Shown: in pieces, positions 13,501 through 24,111 of the stretch
How the letters are laid out: each line of letters begins with the position of its first letter
How positions within the stretch are numbered: position 1 is the stretch's first letter
Assembly: GCA_949130495.1 (NCBI GenBank)
Contig: OX422215.1
Location: 7,727,302-7,791,301 of the forward strand
Direction: 5' to 3'
DNA length: 64,000 nucleotides
From: Sambucus nigra
Lineage: Eukaryota; Streptophyta; Magnoliopsida; Dipsacales; Adoxaceae
The notes under the pieces: model-generated
The model's database searches: none
Seen by the model: only the letters and a program-made list of their open reading frames with translations
Told to the model about the DNA's origin: nothing
Made by a program: the position numbers and the translations under genes

Positions 13501-14131
13501 CCACATAGTGCCTGAGAAGGGTATTGTTGTTAATCTGAGTAAAGTATCGGCGGTGAGGGAGTGGGGACAGCCCACGACACCGACCGAGGTTCATAGTTTT
13601 TTAGGGTTGGCGGGATATTACCGGAGATTCGTTAAGGGTTTCTCGAAGATTTTGGGTTCATTGATAAACTTGACTCATAAAGGGGTGTCATTTATTTGGG
13701 ATGAACATTGTCAGTTAGCTTTTGATGAGCTAAAGGATAAATTGGCCTTAGCACCCGTACTTGCATTACCTAAGGGATAGGTGGCATATTGTGTCTAATC
13801 CTTGTAGGGACTTATGGGTGTATTGTAGTAGGAAGAGAGGACTATAGCGTATGAATCGTGCAAGCTTAAGACTTATGAGAAGAATTATCCCACACATTAT
13901 TTGGAGTTAGCCGCTGTTATTTTTTCCTTGAGGATTTGGAGGCACCATTTGTTGGAGGAGCAACTTATTTTATTCACAGACCATAAATCGCTTCATTATC
14001 TGTTCGCGCAAAAAAATCTAAACATGAAGTAGAAGAGATGGTTGGAGTTCGTGAAGTATTACCAGTTTCATATTCAGTATCATCCTAGGAAGGCTAATGT
14101 GGTGGCAGAAGCATTGAGGCGAAAGCCTGCA
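13496..14131 (+). pseudogene. T1 RT thumb/connection and RNase H
   Basis: Positions 13,496-13,780 encode the usual block after RT ([18 protein letters not shown]). RNase H follows at about 13,870-14,131, with LELAAVIFSLRIWRHHL, the conserved FTDHKSL, and RKANVVAEALRRKP. The last motif normally reads NVVADALSRK, so the catalytic Asp is now Glu. The domain would degrade RNA in RNA-DNA hybrids. A frame change separates the two parts. Confidence 0.7.
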
Positions 14132-14379
14132 GGTGAGTTAACAAAGGTGTGGAAAGCGAAGTGGAGAGATCTTTGACATGATGATGAGATTGCTATGGCT
14201 TATATGTCCGTATTAGCTATCACACCCGAGATTGTGATGAGGGTAGTGAAAGCACAAACAGGGGATCTATATTTCCAGGACAGAGTTTGTCAGTTATTAG
14301 CTGATGGGGCAGGTGGGTAATCGATAAATTCAGAAGGTGGTTTACATTTTAATGGGATACTCGTTCTTACAGAGGGTGA

Positions 14380-15224
14380 TGATTTGAGACATGCAGTGAT
14401 GTCAGAGGCTCACGGGTCCCAATTTTTAGTACATCCTCGTGGGGATAAGATGTACCAGGACATGCGTAAATAGTATTGGTGGTTTGGGATGAAATGGAAC
14501 ATAGAAGAGTTTGTCTCAAAGTGTGCTACCTGCCAACTCATAAAGGTAGACCACCAGAGACCGAAAGGGATATTGCAGCCATTAGAGATTCTCGTGTGGA
14601 AATGGGAGAGTATCTCCATGGATTTTATCACTGGTTTAGTGTTATCACAGCGAGGTCACGATTCTATATGGGTGATAGTGGATCGGTTGACCAAGGAGGA
14701 CCATTTTCTTCCAATTCATAATGATTTTGAGACAAAACAATATGCACAATATTTATTATTGTGTCATACTGGGATAAGATCTTTATGTCCTATTTATGGC
14801 AGAGTTTCCAGGAGGCGATGGGGACAGATTTATGATTGAGTACATTATATCACCCACAGATAGATGGGCAGACTGAGAGGGTTAATCAGATGCTGGATGA
14901 TATGCTATGGATGTGCATACTTGACTTTGGAGGAGGATGGGAGCAATACCCTCCATTGGTAGAGTTTGCGTATAATAACTCCTACCAATTTACCATCGGC
15001 ATGGCACCTTTTGAGGAACTGTATGGACGACCTTGTCATTAATCTACTTATTTGTTGGAGGTTGAGGATAATAATTTATTGGGTCCAAAGATTATTGAAG
15101 ACATTACTGCCAAGATTGAGTTGATTTGAGGGGGCATCAGGATAGATCAAGATAGGTAGAAGAGTTACGCCAATATGATAAAAGACACATTGAGTTTAAG
15201 GTCGGTGACCAGGTAATGGTGTGA
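14380..15224 (+). pseudogene. T1 integrase
   Basis: The HHCC zinc domain is visible at 14,410-14,560, ending in CATCQ. The catalytic core follows with MDFITGL at about 14,620, carrying the first Asp. The second Asp region, normally SDRGxxF, is scrambled near 14,770-14,830 by a frame change. The block YHPQIDGQTERVNQ at 14,847-14,890 holds the catalytic Glu. A further piece, GMAPFEELYGRPCH, ends at 15,042. Integrase would insert the DNA copy; this one is inactive because the frame is broken. Confidence 0.75.
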
Positions 15225-15650
15225 ATGTCTCATATGAAAAGAATGATGAGATTTGGGAATAAAGGGAAATTAGCACCGAGATATATGGGATCGTTTCTGA
15301 TCATTAAAAGAGTGAAATCAGTGGCCTATAGATTGAGATTACCGGAGCATCTTCAGCTGATTCACGATGTCTTTTACGTGTCATCGTTGAAGAGATATTG
15401 GAGGAGAGAGAGAGAATTTTGGCACGTTCCTTTAGAGGAGATTGACTTGCAGCTCGACATCTCGTATGAGGAGATACCGGTGGCGATACTTAATCGTAGT
15501 GAGCGTAAACTGCGGTCAAAGGTGGTACCCTTGGTTAAAGTTCAGTGGGGGTACCATAATGAAGATGAGTCGACATGGGAGCGGGATGGTGACATGCGTG
15601 AGCAGTATTCAGAGTTATTTACCACTGGTATGTCCAAATTTCAAGGATGA
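15225..15650 (+). pseudogene. T1 integrase C-terminus with chromodomain
   Basis: An uninterrupted 141-codon stretch carries the GPY/F-like block (KLAPRYMGSFLIIKRV), the LHDVFYVSSLKRY-type block, and from about 15,465 a chromodomain (SERKLRSKVVPLVKVQWG, then ESTWERDGDMREQY). Chromodomains at this position define chromoviruses and are thought to guide integration to heterochromatin. This is the best preserved piece of the element. It ends 25 bases before the 3' LTR. Confidence 0.8.
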
Positions 15651-15661
15651 AATTCCCTTGT

Positions 15662-15673
15662 AAGGGGGGAAGT
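15662..15673 (+). other. Polypurine tract of T1
   Basis: The tract AAGGGGGGAAG lies just before the 3' LTR start (TGTAACAACTCG at 15,675). It is the expected plus-strand primer and sits at the expected place. Confidence 0.75.
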
Positions 15674-15674
15674 A

Positions 15675-15919
15675 TGTAACAACTCGTATTTTTGAGGAAT
15701 TAAAAATGAATTAAATTATTTAAATTTAAATTACACATGTGACGTAATTTAATGAAAATTAAATATTATGGGTTGATTAAATTATTAATCAGAGATAAAT
15801 GATTAATGTTTATTGAATTACGTATTAAAGGACAAATAGAATGATAGTGACGCGATATTATGTTATCTCAATCGGATGTCGTGTGCGGACTAATTGGGGT
15901 TGAGATAGAAAATAAATTA
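15675..15919 (+). repeat. 3' LTR of T1, first segment
   Basis: It begins TGTAACAACTCGTATTTTTG and parallels the 5' LTR from 7,997. It stops at AATAAATTA, where element A enters. The last five bases AATTA (15,915-15,919) are repeated at 26,157-26,161. Confidence 0.9.
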
Positions 15920-17136
15920 TGTAAGGACAAAATTTTTAATTGAGTCCGTTGTATAGTTTTGACTTATTCTTAGAACAAAAAACGTTTGAGTCATAGGTAA
16001 ATTTTTATTATCACGGTCCCACACAGACTATAACGTATTGAAGTTTATTGAAGATGTTGCGGCGAAGCTACATGGAAGTAATTATGGCGGTTTATGGTGC
16101 AAATTTTGTCTTCAAGTTTAATTGCATTTCGAGATCACTCAGGTATGAATGCAAAATGTTAATGGGACTCGAAATTTATTTTAAATTGTTTAAGGATATT
16201 ATTTTATTAAAGAAATTTTTTATTTTTTTTTTAAAGTGTTTGAAATGGGTTACACTTCATTTTATTCTAATGAGGATAGATTAGAGTAGTGTTTGGTTTG
16301 GACTCTAATTCATTGAGTCGCTCAAATCACCTGACCAGTCGTTCGAGCGAGATGATGTGTCGTTCGAACGACATATACATCTCGTTCGAGCGACGGGCCA
16401 AAGTCGCTTGAATGAGCCGCTGCCTCAAGAAAAGTATTTAAGGCGTGTTTCCATCAGAATTTCGTAAGTGTGCAGTCTGAAAAATAGTTACAAACCAGTA
16501 CGTTTTCTACCCATAGTTTTCTAAGGTTTTTTAAGTCCAAAACATCCTTAAAGTTTCAAAGATAGGAGCTTTCATTATTATTTTCTATAGTGATCTTTGG
16601 TTTTCACCTATTGGAGTTTGTTCTACACTTTGAAGAACATCGTTGGGTTTTGTGGAGAAGAAGCGAAGGAGTTCATGTTCCAATTTCGTAGACTTCCCAA
16701 GCAACATCGGTGGATACCGAGGCATTCATGGAGGCGACTGCCATGGACAAGTATCGTGGAAGGATTCGCGTGGGAACTATGAGAGGAGTGGTTGAAGACC
16801 AGAAGAGTGTCAAGTCTCATGAGGATTGAGTCATTGAGTAAGACTTTTGTCTGTCCCTTATGAATCCACATTCATAGTGATTGTCTACCTTAGGTCATCC
16901 GAGGTTTTTTCCCTTTGTGGTTTCCTCGTACATCCGGCGATGTGAGCATTCTTTTCCTTACTTTCCTTGCTTTAATCACTAGATACTTGTTTATGATTAA
17001 TCATAAATAAAATTTGGTTAAGTTAAAATTTGTTCACAACTTGGTGCTATTTAAAAATTGGAAAAAAGTTTTTCGAAAAGAAAGTTGTTTCATCATCCTT
17101 AAAGCAAAGTCTGATTTGAAAAATAAGGGGCCTACA
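15920..17136 (+). repeat. 5' LTR of element A (1,217 bp)
   Basis: TG start at 15,920 and CTACA end at 17,136. The last part (from about 17,088) recurs at 26,108-26,156. It contains a palindrome cluster at 16,339-16,415 and no credible gene. Confidence 0.8.
16339..16415. promoter_or_regulatory. Four phased TCGTTCGAACGA-type palindromes, LTR of A
   Basis: Copies start at 16,339, 16,360, 16,382 and 16,404. The second is the perfect palindrome TCGTTCGAACGA; the others differ by one to a few bases. Spacing of 21-22 bp is two helix turns. The same array occurs in both LTRs of A2. Confidence 0.6.
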
Positions 17137-17139
17137 AAT

Positions 17140-17151
17140 TGGTATCAGAGC
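17140..17151 (+). other. Primer binding site of element A
   Basis: TGGTATCAGAGC exactly matches the initiator Met-tRNA complement used by most plant copia elements, three bases after the LTR end. Confidence 0.9.
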
Positions 17152-17195
17152 TAGAAACATATTTTTATTGTGTTGATCCCTTTTCGCCTTTAAAG

Positions 17196-18528
17196 ATGAA
17201 TTTTAGAAATTATGATAGTTTTCGTACTCCTATTTTTTATGGTACTAACTTTGCTTATTGGAAGATGCGAATGAGAAGTGCCTTAAAGTCCATAGATGAT
17301 TATGTGCATTAGCGGTTGAAAAGGGTTGGACGCCACCAATTACACGAGAGGGTGAGGCCACTAGTTTAAAACCCATTGAGTCATGGACTGAGGCTGAACA
17401 TAGGCTTGCACTGTACGACTCTAAAGGTCAGCAAGTTATTTCCTCACATGTCACACCTGAAAAGTATTATAAAATCATGACTTGTGAAAGAGGCTTGGGA
17501 TACACTTGCACTCACTCACGAGGGTAGGAGCATGGTTAGGTCATCTAAATTTCAAAACCTCACTACATAGTTTGAGACAATTAAGATGTTAGAGAGTGAT
17601 ACATTTGATGAGTTCTACACTAGGTTATCCACCATTGTCAATGCGTCGTTTAACCTCGGAGATAAGATACCAGATAATCGAGTTACAAAGAAAATCTTAA
17701 GGTCGTTTCCTAAAAGTTTTGATGCAAAAGTGATCATTTTGAATTCCCTTGGTATGCTAGAGTCGACAAAACTTGAAGAGATTGTAGGTGACCTACAAAC
17801 CTATGAATTTGATATGTTTACCTCCTAGCAAGAGGCAAAGAAAGAAAAGGGCATTTCTTTGAAAGCCCTGAAGGAGGAGACTAAAGTTTCGAATGAAAAT
17901 TTTGATTCTGATTTTGAGAATGTGGCCTTCTTAGCACAGAAGTTCAAAAAGTTTCTTAAATTCCAAAACCAATTGAAGGATGCCAAATGATTTGAGAAAT
18001 TGAAGAACAACAAGGTAAATTCCACCCCTAAGAACAAGAGTGAGAAAGTTAAGAGGGATGAGTAGGATAGGTGTTTTGGGTGTGAGGGGTATGGTCACAA
18101 GGTTGCTGAGTGTCCCACTAGACTTAAGAAAGAGGGCAAGAAATCGATTGCATATAATACCACCTTAAGTGATAGTGAACCGAAAAAGGGATAGAGTTCC
18201 CCCATTCAGCATAACCTTGTTGTATTTATGGCATGTCATGTGAGCGACGACGATAAATCTTCCCATGAAGATTCTCATATGCATGACACTTTCGAGGCGG
18301 TTGAGTGTAAATACAAGTGTGTGAGGGTGATGAAAATGATGAGGAGATCCATGTAGATGAGTTGTAAGTTTCGTTTGAAGAGTTATATGAAGAAACGGTG
18401 AAAGTGAAAAAGGTCAACTCTAAATTGCAAGCTAGGTTAAATGAGCGTGACGTAGAGTCTAATTATGCTTTGATTGAGGATATTAGGGCACAGGAGAAAA
18501 AGCTTAGGGAGAAGCTAGAGTACGTTGA
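17196..18528 (+). pseudogene. Element A gag, part before the A2 insertion
   Basis: ATG at 17,196 opens a copia gag with the signature FYGTNFAYWKMRM, where Tyr-Trp-Lys is the hallmark of this family's N-terminus. The capsid core is clearest at 17,586-17,828 (FDEFYTRLSTIVNASFNLGD). A complete CCHC knuckle CFGCEGYGHKVAEC lies at about 18,070-18,111. An acidic linker follows, then a Lys/Glu-rich coiled coil (18,398-18,528) cut by A2. Several stops and frame changes break it. The part after the insertion resumes at 23,707 in the coiled coil. Confidence 0.75.
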
Positions 18529-19653
18529 TGTAAGGACATTGTCCATCACAATTAATATGTCATATAGGGCTACAAGTTACTGTAAGTCGTCGAAGGATTG
18601 AGAAGCTTACAGCTATAAGAGACAAATTCGAATGTCAAGAAGACTTCAACATTCAAGACCAACAAGGATGCATTTGGTAAAATGTGTTTAAGTTTCATTT
18701 ACATTTCACATTAAGAGTGTTGGGATATTTATTATAAAATCTAAAATGATTTTTGAATTTATAATAAATGATTTTTATTTTTCAAACACATTTTATCATA
18801 AAAAGTTTTGGATAAATATCTCCTGATCCCGTGAACACTTTTAAGATTTAAGGATTCAAAGTTATTTAAAACTTTAAAAGTCTTTTTAAAAGAGGATCAG
18901 TGACTGTCGTTCAAACGATGTCACATCTCGTTCGAACGAGATAGAGGTTCGGTCGAACGACATCGCATATCATTCGAACGACATTTATTTTTAGCTAACA
19001 CGTCACCGCCTTAATTTTTAAAATAAATAAGGGTGTCAGGCTACTTATTTTAGTGTGGAGAATAACTAGTTTTTGACATAATACATTTTTCTATTCTCCA
19101 ACTATATTTGAGGGTTCATAACTTTTATTTTTCAATTCACAAAATCCCAAGTACTTTGTGTGAGTTGTTTTGTGGAACCCAAAAGCATAGTTTGCTACTG
19201 TTCAATCTTTGTGGGGAGATCTCTACAATTGAGAGTTGTGCGCTATTGTGGAGTGAGTCTCGACGGATTTTTGTGACTTCATGTCATAAGGGAGTGTTGT
19301 GGTGTTCTTGAGTTGAATATTGGATTGCGGTTCATGTAGGTTCGCTACGTGTGGACTTATTGCTGATGACATTGACCGACGCCTGCAGGTATTTGAGGGT
19401 CAAACTGTATTTCATTGTAATTCGATGTAAGTTGCGATTTACAATTATAGCGAAATAAAAAGGGTTTTCCCTGAGGGAATTTTTCTTGAATTATTGTGTC
19501 CCATACTTTATTTATGTTAGTTTAACACTTGCACACACATTGCTATTTGAGTTTAAGGGCTGAATTGTTTTGATTCATAAATTGACTCTAAATAAATAAG
19601 TTTGTGATTGGATTTTCGCATTTATTGAAATCAATATCGCATAAGGTTTCTCA
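18529..19653 (+). repeat. 5' LTR of A2 (1,125 bp)
   Basis: It pairs along its whole length with 22,582-23,706. It contains four palindromes at 18,907, 18,928, 18,949 and 18,970, each exactly 21 bp apart. Confidence 0.88.
18907..18981. promoter_or_regulatory. Four palindromes at exact 21-bp spacing, 5' LTR of A2
   Basis: The 12-mers TCGTTCAAACGA, TCGTTCGAACGA, TCGGTCGAACGA and TCATTCGAACGA begin at 18,907, 18,928, 18,949 and 18,970. The second is a perfect palindrome. The centre sequence drifts while the spacing is kept, which hints at selection on position. Confidence 0.65.
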
Positions 19654-19656
19654 AAT

Positions 19657-19670
19657 TAGTATCAGAGCCG
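19657..19670 (+). other. Primer binding site of A2
   Basis: TTAGTATCAGAGCC follows the LTR end by a few bases. It is the Met-tRNA complement TGGTATCAGAGCC with one change (G to A). Confidence 0.75.
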
Positions 19671-19753
19671 GTTACGCTAATTTACCGCGTATTCTTCTTT
19701 TTCGCAAAAATTGTGTGATATTGATTTTTTTGAAAAATTTGATTTATATCACA

Positions 19754-20735
19754 ATGTTTCCAAATGAAAACTTATATAGTCGAGTGCCAATTTTTTATGG
19801 GTCTAATTATGCTTACTGGAAAGCCCGAATGAATTCCCATTTAAAAGCAATCGATGAAAGAGTTTGGGTCATTTGTGAAGGAGGTTGGATTCCTCCCACT
19901 GTCACCGCTAATAATGTCACAAATTTAAGACCTATGTTAGACTAGACTGAGGATGAGTTTAGGTGGAGCACTTGTAATTCACGTGGGCTTAGTGCAACAC
20001 CCACTTTGTCCCACGACGAGAGAGACAGTGGTGACTCGAGTGTTTCTAGTGGAGATGAGAGCGAGTTTGAGAGTGGAGATGAAAGTGAGCTCCAAAAATA
20101 TTTTAAGGATTCGTACACCGAGACCTTGAAAATAAAGAAGTATAATAGAGATTTAGGTCGTCGGGTTTTAGACTTGGAGAGAGAGAAGGAAGTTTTAAGG
20201 AGGAAAAAGTGTGACTTGACCGACACGGTGTCTAGTCTGGCGACATGTGTATCCCAACTCGAGAGTGATCTCGAACGTGCCCGGGAGGTCAAAGTCTCTT
20301 TAGAGAACGCATCTAAGAAAGTTGAAAATATGGTTCTTAATCCCATTTCGGGTGGTGGTGAGAATTTAGGAAAAGGTCATGACGGTGTATCTACTTATTT
20401 TGTTGCACCCGAGCCAATTCCCACTTTAGTGACTCGACCCAACCCACGTAGGCATCCCGTACCTAATAGGAGAGCACATCTTAGAGTTTTTGAGAGAGGT
20501 GTACCTAGGCCTATTTATGTGTTGCTCCCATTGCAAAAAGAGAGGACACCTTAGGGAGTTTCGCTTTAAATTGGGTTATGTGTCACACTTTGCTACTACA
20601 CATGTTCACACACATGCACCCACCCATGATACTTTGCTTGCAAATAATGATAGAGAGTTTGAACATATTCGAGAGCAAGTAAAGTTTTTGGTCAAGACTT
20701 GTCATGACTTGATCGAGTTGCTTCAAAAGATGTGA
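19754..20735 (+). pseudogene. A2 gag, internally shortened
   Basis: ATG at 19,754 begins MFPNENLYSR and soon FYGSNYAYWKARM, the copia gag N-terminal signature. After a TAG near 19,942 the frame goes almost directly to an acidic Ser/Glu-rich region (20,006-20,100) and a coiled coil (20,100-20,340). The capsid core and first CCHC knuckle seen in A are absent, pointing to an internal deletion of roughly 200 codons. The second knuckle at about 20,518-20,565 (CSHCKKRGHLREFR) lies in another frame and has Arg instead of the last Cys. The encoded protein is unlikely to assemble particles. Confidence 0.7.
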
Positions 20736-22581
20736 CTGTCTTTGGAAAACTCCACCGCACCTACTGGATGAGGTCTAGACATTTTTACTAGCATAGAATA
20801 ATTTACAAGATGACACTTTTGCCTATTGCTAGTATGTACCATTTGATTTATATTCAGTTGGAATTTTTTTTGGTTTGATTTTATTTTTTTTGGTACCATT
20901 TTAGCACTGTTTTAGATATGTTTGCCCATTCCAAGAACTATTTTTTTTAATTTTCTCACTAAACGAAACTGCATGTAATTCTGTGTAAAATTGGAAATTT
21001 GACTTTTCTCGTTCTCTCAAAGTCTTCTCGCGAGATGGGTTGTCGTTCGAACGACAAGGCATATCGTTCGAATGACCCTGGAATCTGTATTCTGCTTTGC
21101 AGTCCTCTGTTTCATCTTGATATATTATCTGGTACTGCTGGGTTGTTTCTGAACAGTGTTCGAAAAAATACAAAAAGATTTTATGTTTTAAAAAAAAATT
21201 GAAAAATCCAAAAAGATTTTTGTATTTTGTTTGCACCTTATATAAATTGACTTTTAGGATGACCAAGTCACAGTTTCATTCCATTTTTCCATGTGACTGT
21301 TTGATAGTGTATTTGAGACAATATATTGTGTCATTCATGTGCTTTACAAAGTTTGTGGTCTTTGAGATGATATAGTGTTGATACCTACATGATTGACTCT
21401 ATTTGTCCTTTATTGCACACATGAATGGATTTGTTTGACTTTTGTGCTTATCTATCACATGTTAGTTAAGTGTTTCCATCTCAATATGTCTATATAACGA
21501 ACCAAATGCGATCAAACTTGACAAAAAGTAGTGCATGATATAAACTGTTTGTGAGTTTTGTGTGTTATATTTAAAAAAAAACGTGGAAGGATTACGAAAG
21601 GTACTCATTTATCCTTTGCGATTAAGCCACCATTTAAATGGAACTAAAAAACTGAGGAATTAAAAATTATCATGGGTCCAATGAGGTTTAAAAAGAGCCC
21701 AAAAAAATTGAATGGCAATAAAAAGAAACATATACCAAAAATGGGCCAATATTTTTTTCATCACCTCATAAGAAAAATAAAAAGCATGATCTTTTAATGA
21801 GGGAGTTTGGATGGAATTTCATACGGTTTGCACATCCTTGAAAGTCATGAAAAAACATTACTTAGTTTTGGACGTTACTGGTGTGGAAATCATTTATACT
21901 TTGATTTGTTGATATGATTAAGACAATGTCATCTAAATTAAATAATTCTGCACCTAAGGACTATTTTTTATGTTCATTCATTAGGATTACACTTATGCAT
22001 CTTTCACATATGATATGATTGAGTTGATTTTCCTATCGAAATTGTTCACACCCATTTATTACGTATCCATAATTTGGTTGTCTAAGTATAAATTCATGGT
22101 GTGATTTTTGTAACATCATTTTTGTATGAAAAATATAAAAAATTCAAAAATAGTTTATTTTCTTGGTTTACCGTGACACCCCGATTTGCTTTATGTTATT
22201 TATTCTTTTCCTTGTTTATTTCGGAAAAATAAAAAGGGGGAGAACGATTTATGATATTATGGGGGAGTTAACGTATGGGGGAGATTTTATTATGCTTACA
22301 TGTTTTATGTTTATATCATTTCAAACTCGATACATCACAAGGTTTTGCTTTGTTTAATGTGTGTAGGTACAATTGAAGATTATTATGCTGCACACCCTGA
22401 TGAGAAAAGCTTGGAGATTTGAAGAATTGATTGTTGAAGCATCGTTTGAAAAAATGTGAAGACTTATTAAGTTTATCTTTCCACATTTGAGTTTTTGGGA
22501 GGGTAGATTTGTATAGGTCATGCTTAATATTGATAATTAAAATATTTTTATTTTGTACCAACATAGACATAAGGGAAGATT
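20736..22581 (+). other. A2 noncoding 3' interior with conserved blocks and polypurine tracts
   Basis: No gene is supported. It holds palindromes at 21,027-21,075, a run of TACAAAAAGATTTT repeats (21,168-21,225), a block at 21,590-21,840 shared with A at 24,840-25,090, and purine tracts AAAAAGGGGGAGAA (22,228) and AAGGGAAGA just before the 3' LTR. Confidence 0.6.
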
Positions 22582-23706
22582 TGTAAGGACATTGTCCATC
22601 ACAATTAGTATGTCATATACCGCTATAAGTTGCTACAAGTCATTGAAGGATTGAGAAGCTTAAATCTATAAAAGATAAATCCGAATTTCAAAAAGACTTT
22701 TACATTCAAGCCCAACAAGAATGCATTTGGTAAAATGTGTTTAAGTTTGATTTACATTTCACATTAAAAGTGTTGGGATATTTTTTATAAAAGTTAAAAT
22801 GATTTTTGAATTTTTAATAAATGATTTTTATTTTTCAAAAACATTTTATCATAAAAAGTTTTGGATAAATATCTCCTGATCCAGTGAACAGTTTTAAGAT
22901 TTAAGGATTCCAAGTTATTTAAACCTTTAAAAGTCTTTTTAAAAGGGGATCAGTGACTGTCGTTCAAACTACGTCACATCTCGTTCGAACGAGATGGAGG
23001 TTCGCTAGAACGACGCCGCATGTCGTTTGAACGACATGTGTTTTTAGTTGACACGTCACTGCCTTAATTTTTAGTATGAATAAGGGTGTCAGGCTACTGA
23101 TTTTCGTGTGGAGAATAACTGTTTTTTGACAGAATACGTTTTTAAATTCTCCAACAATATTTGAAGATTCATAACTTTTGTTTTTTCATTAACAAAATCC
23201 CAAGTACTTTGTGTGAGTTGTTTTGTGGAACCCAAAAGCATAGTTTTCTACTGTTCAATCTTTGGGGAGAGATATCTACAACTAAGAGCTGCGTGCTATT
23301 GTGGAGTGAGTCTCGATGAATTTTTGTGACTGCGTGTCAAAAGGGAGTTCTGCGGTGTTCCTAGGCTGAAGACTGGATTGCGGTTCATGTAGGTTCGCTG
23401 TGTGTGGACTTATTGCTAACGACATCGACCGATGCCCGCAGGTATTTGAGTGTCAAACTGTATTTCATTGTAATTTGATGTAAGTTTCTATTTACAATTA
23501 TAGTGAAATAAAAAGGTTTTGCCCGAGGGGATTTTCCCTGATTTATTGTGTTGCATACTTTATTTATGTTGGTTTGACACTTGCACGAACGTTGCTATTT
23601 GAGTTTAAGGGATGAATTGTTTTGATTCATAAATTGACTCTAATTAAATAAGTTTGTGATTGGAATTTGTGCATCTATTGAAATCAATATCGTATAAGGT
23701 TCCTCA
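22582..23706 (+). repeat. 3' LTR of A2 (1,125 bp)
   Basis: It starts TGTAAGGACATTGTCC at 22,582 and ends CCTCA, then GTTGA. The palindromes start at 22,960, 22,981, 23,002 and 23,023, again exactly 21 bp apart despite base changes in each. Confidence 0.88.
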
Positions 23707-23711
23707 GTTGA

Positions 23712-24110
23712 AAAGGAGAGAGATTTCCTTCGGGGTTTGATGGAGGCATTAAAAAAGGAGGTGCTAGAGTTTGAGGATTCTAGGCGTGTCCTTGAGTCTA
23801 GGATTAGTGAGTTATAGGAGAGATTGAAAAACTCAAGTAAGGTTAAAATTGACTTGGAATCTAGGTCAGAGAAGTTAGATAGGATGCTAGGTACCGTCCA
23901 AGTCAAGAGATATAGGTTTGGTATAGGCTACGATGATCACGTTGTTCCCAGTGCCAAAGTCAATACCAATCGTGTGAGAGAGCCCACTAGAAATATGAGG
24001 AGAGTTCGACATTTTTGTAATCATTCCTGCCATGTTTACACTTATTCCCATTGCGATAGGAAAGGTCACCTTGGACATCTTTGCTATGACCTTAGGAATT
24101 CTCCTAAGTA
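23712..24110 (+). pseudogene. Element A gag, part after the A2 insertion
   Basis: The coiled coil resumes directly after the duplicated GTTGA and continues to about 23,880, with one TAG near 23,815. A knuckle-like motif YSHCDRKGHLGHLC lies at about 24,047-24,088; its first Cys has become Tyr. This second Cys/His box resembles the one that precedes the protease in SIRE polyproteins. The frame ends at 24,109-24,111 with no protease following. About 120 further bases keep weak coding character and then all frames close. Confidence 0.7.
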
Positions 24111-24111
24111 G

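Larger units (their letters stand above)
18529..23706 (+). mobile_element. SIRE-like gag element A2 nested in A
   Basis: Two LTRs of 1,125 bp (18,529-19,653 and 22,582-23,706) flank a 2.9-kb interior, and GTTGA is duplicated at 18,524-18,528 and 23,707-23,711. The LTRs start TGTAAGGACATTG and end CTCA. The interior has a primer binding site, a shortened gag and noncoding sequence, but no pol. It is related to A: similar LTR start, the same palindrome cluster, the same gag style and shared noncoding blocks. Equal LTR lengths and the clean duplication indicate ordinary integration by enzymes supplied in trans. Confidence 0.87.

Noticed and set aside
17140..17151. tRNA gene fragment
   Set aside because: The 12-base match to Met-tRNA is a primer binding site after an LTR; no cloverleaf surrounds it. 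The same applies at 4,405, 10,884 and 19,657.
20901..21266. 121-codon minus-strand ORF in A2
   Set aside because: It lies over the AAAAATACAAAAAGATT repeats and palindromes of the noncoding interior; Phe/Lys-rich composition reflects the low complexity.
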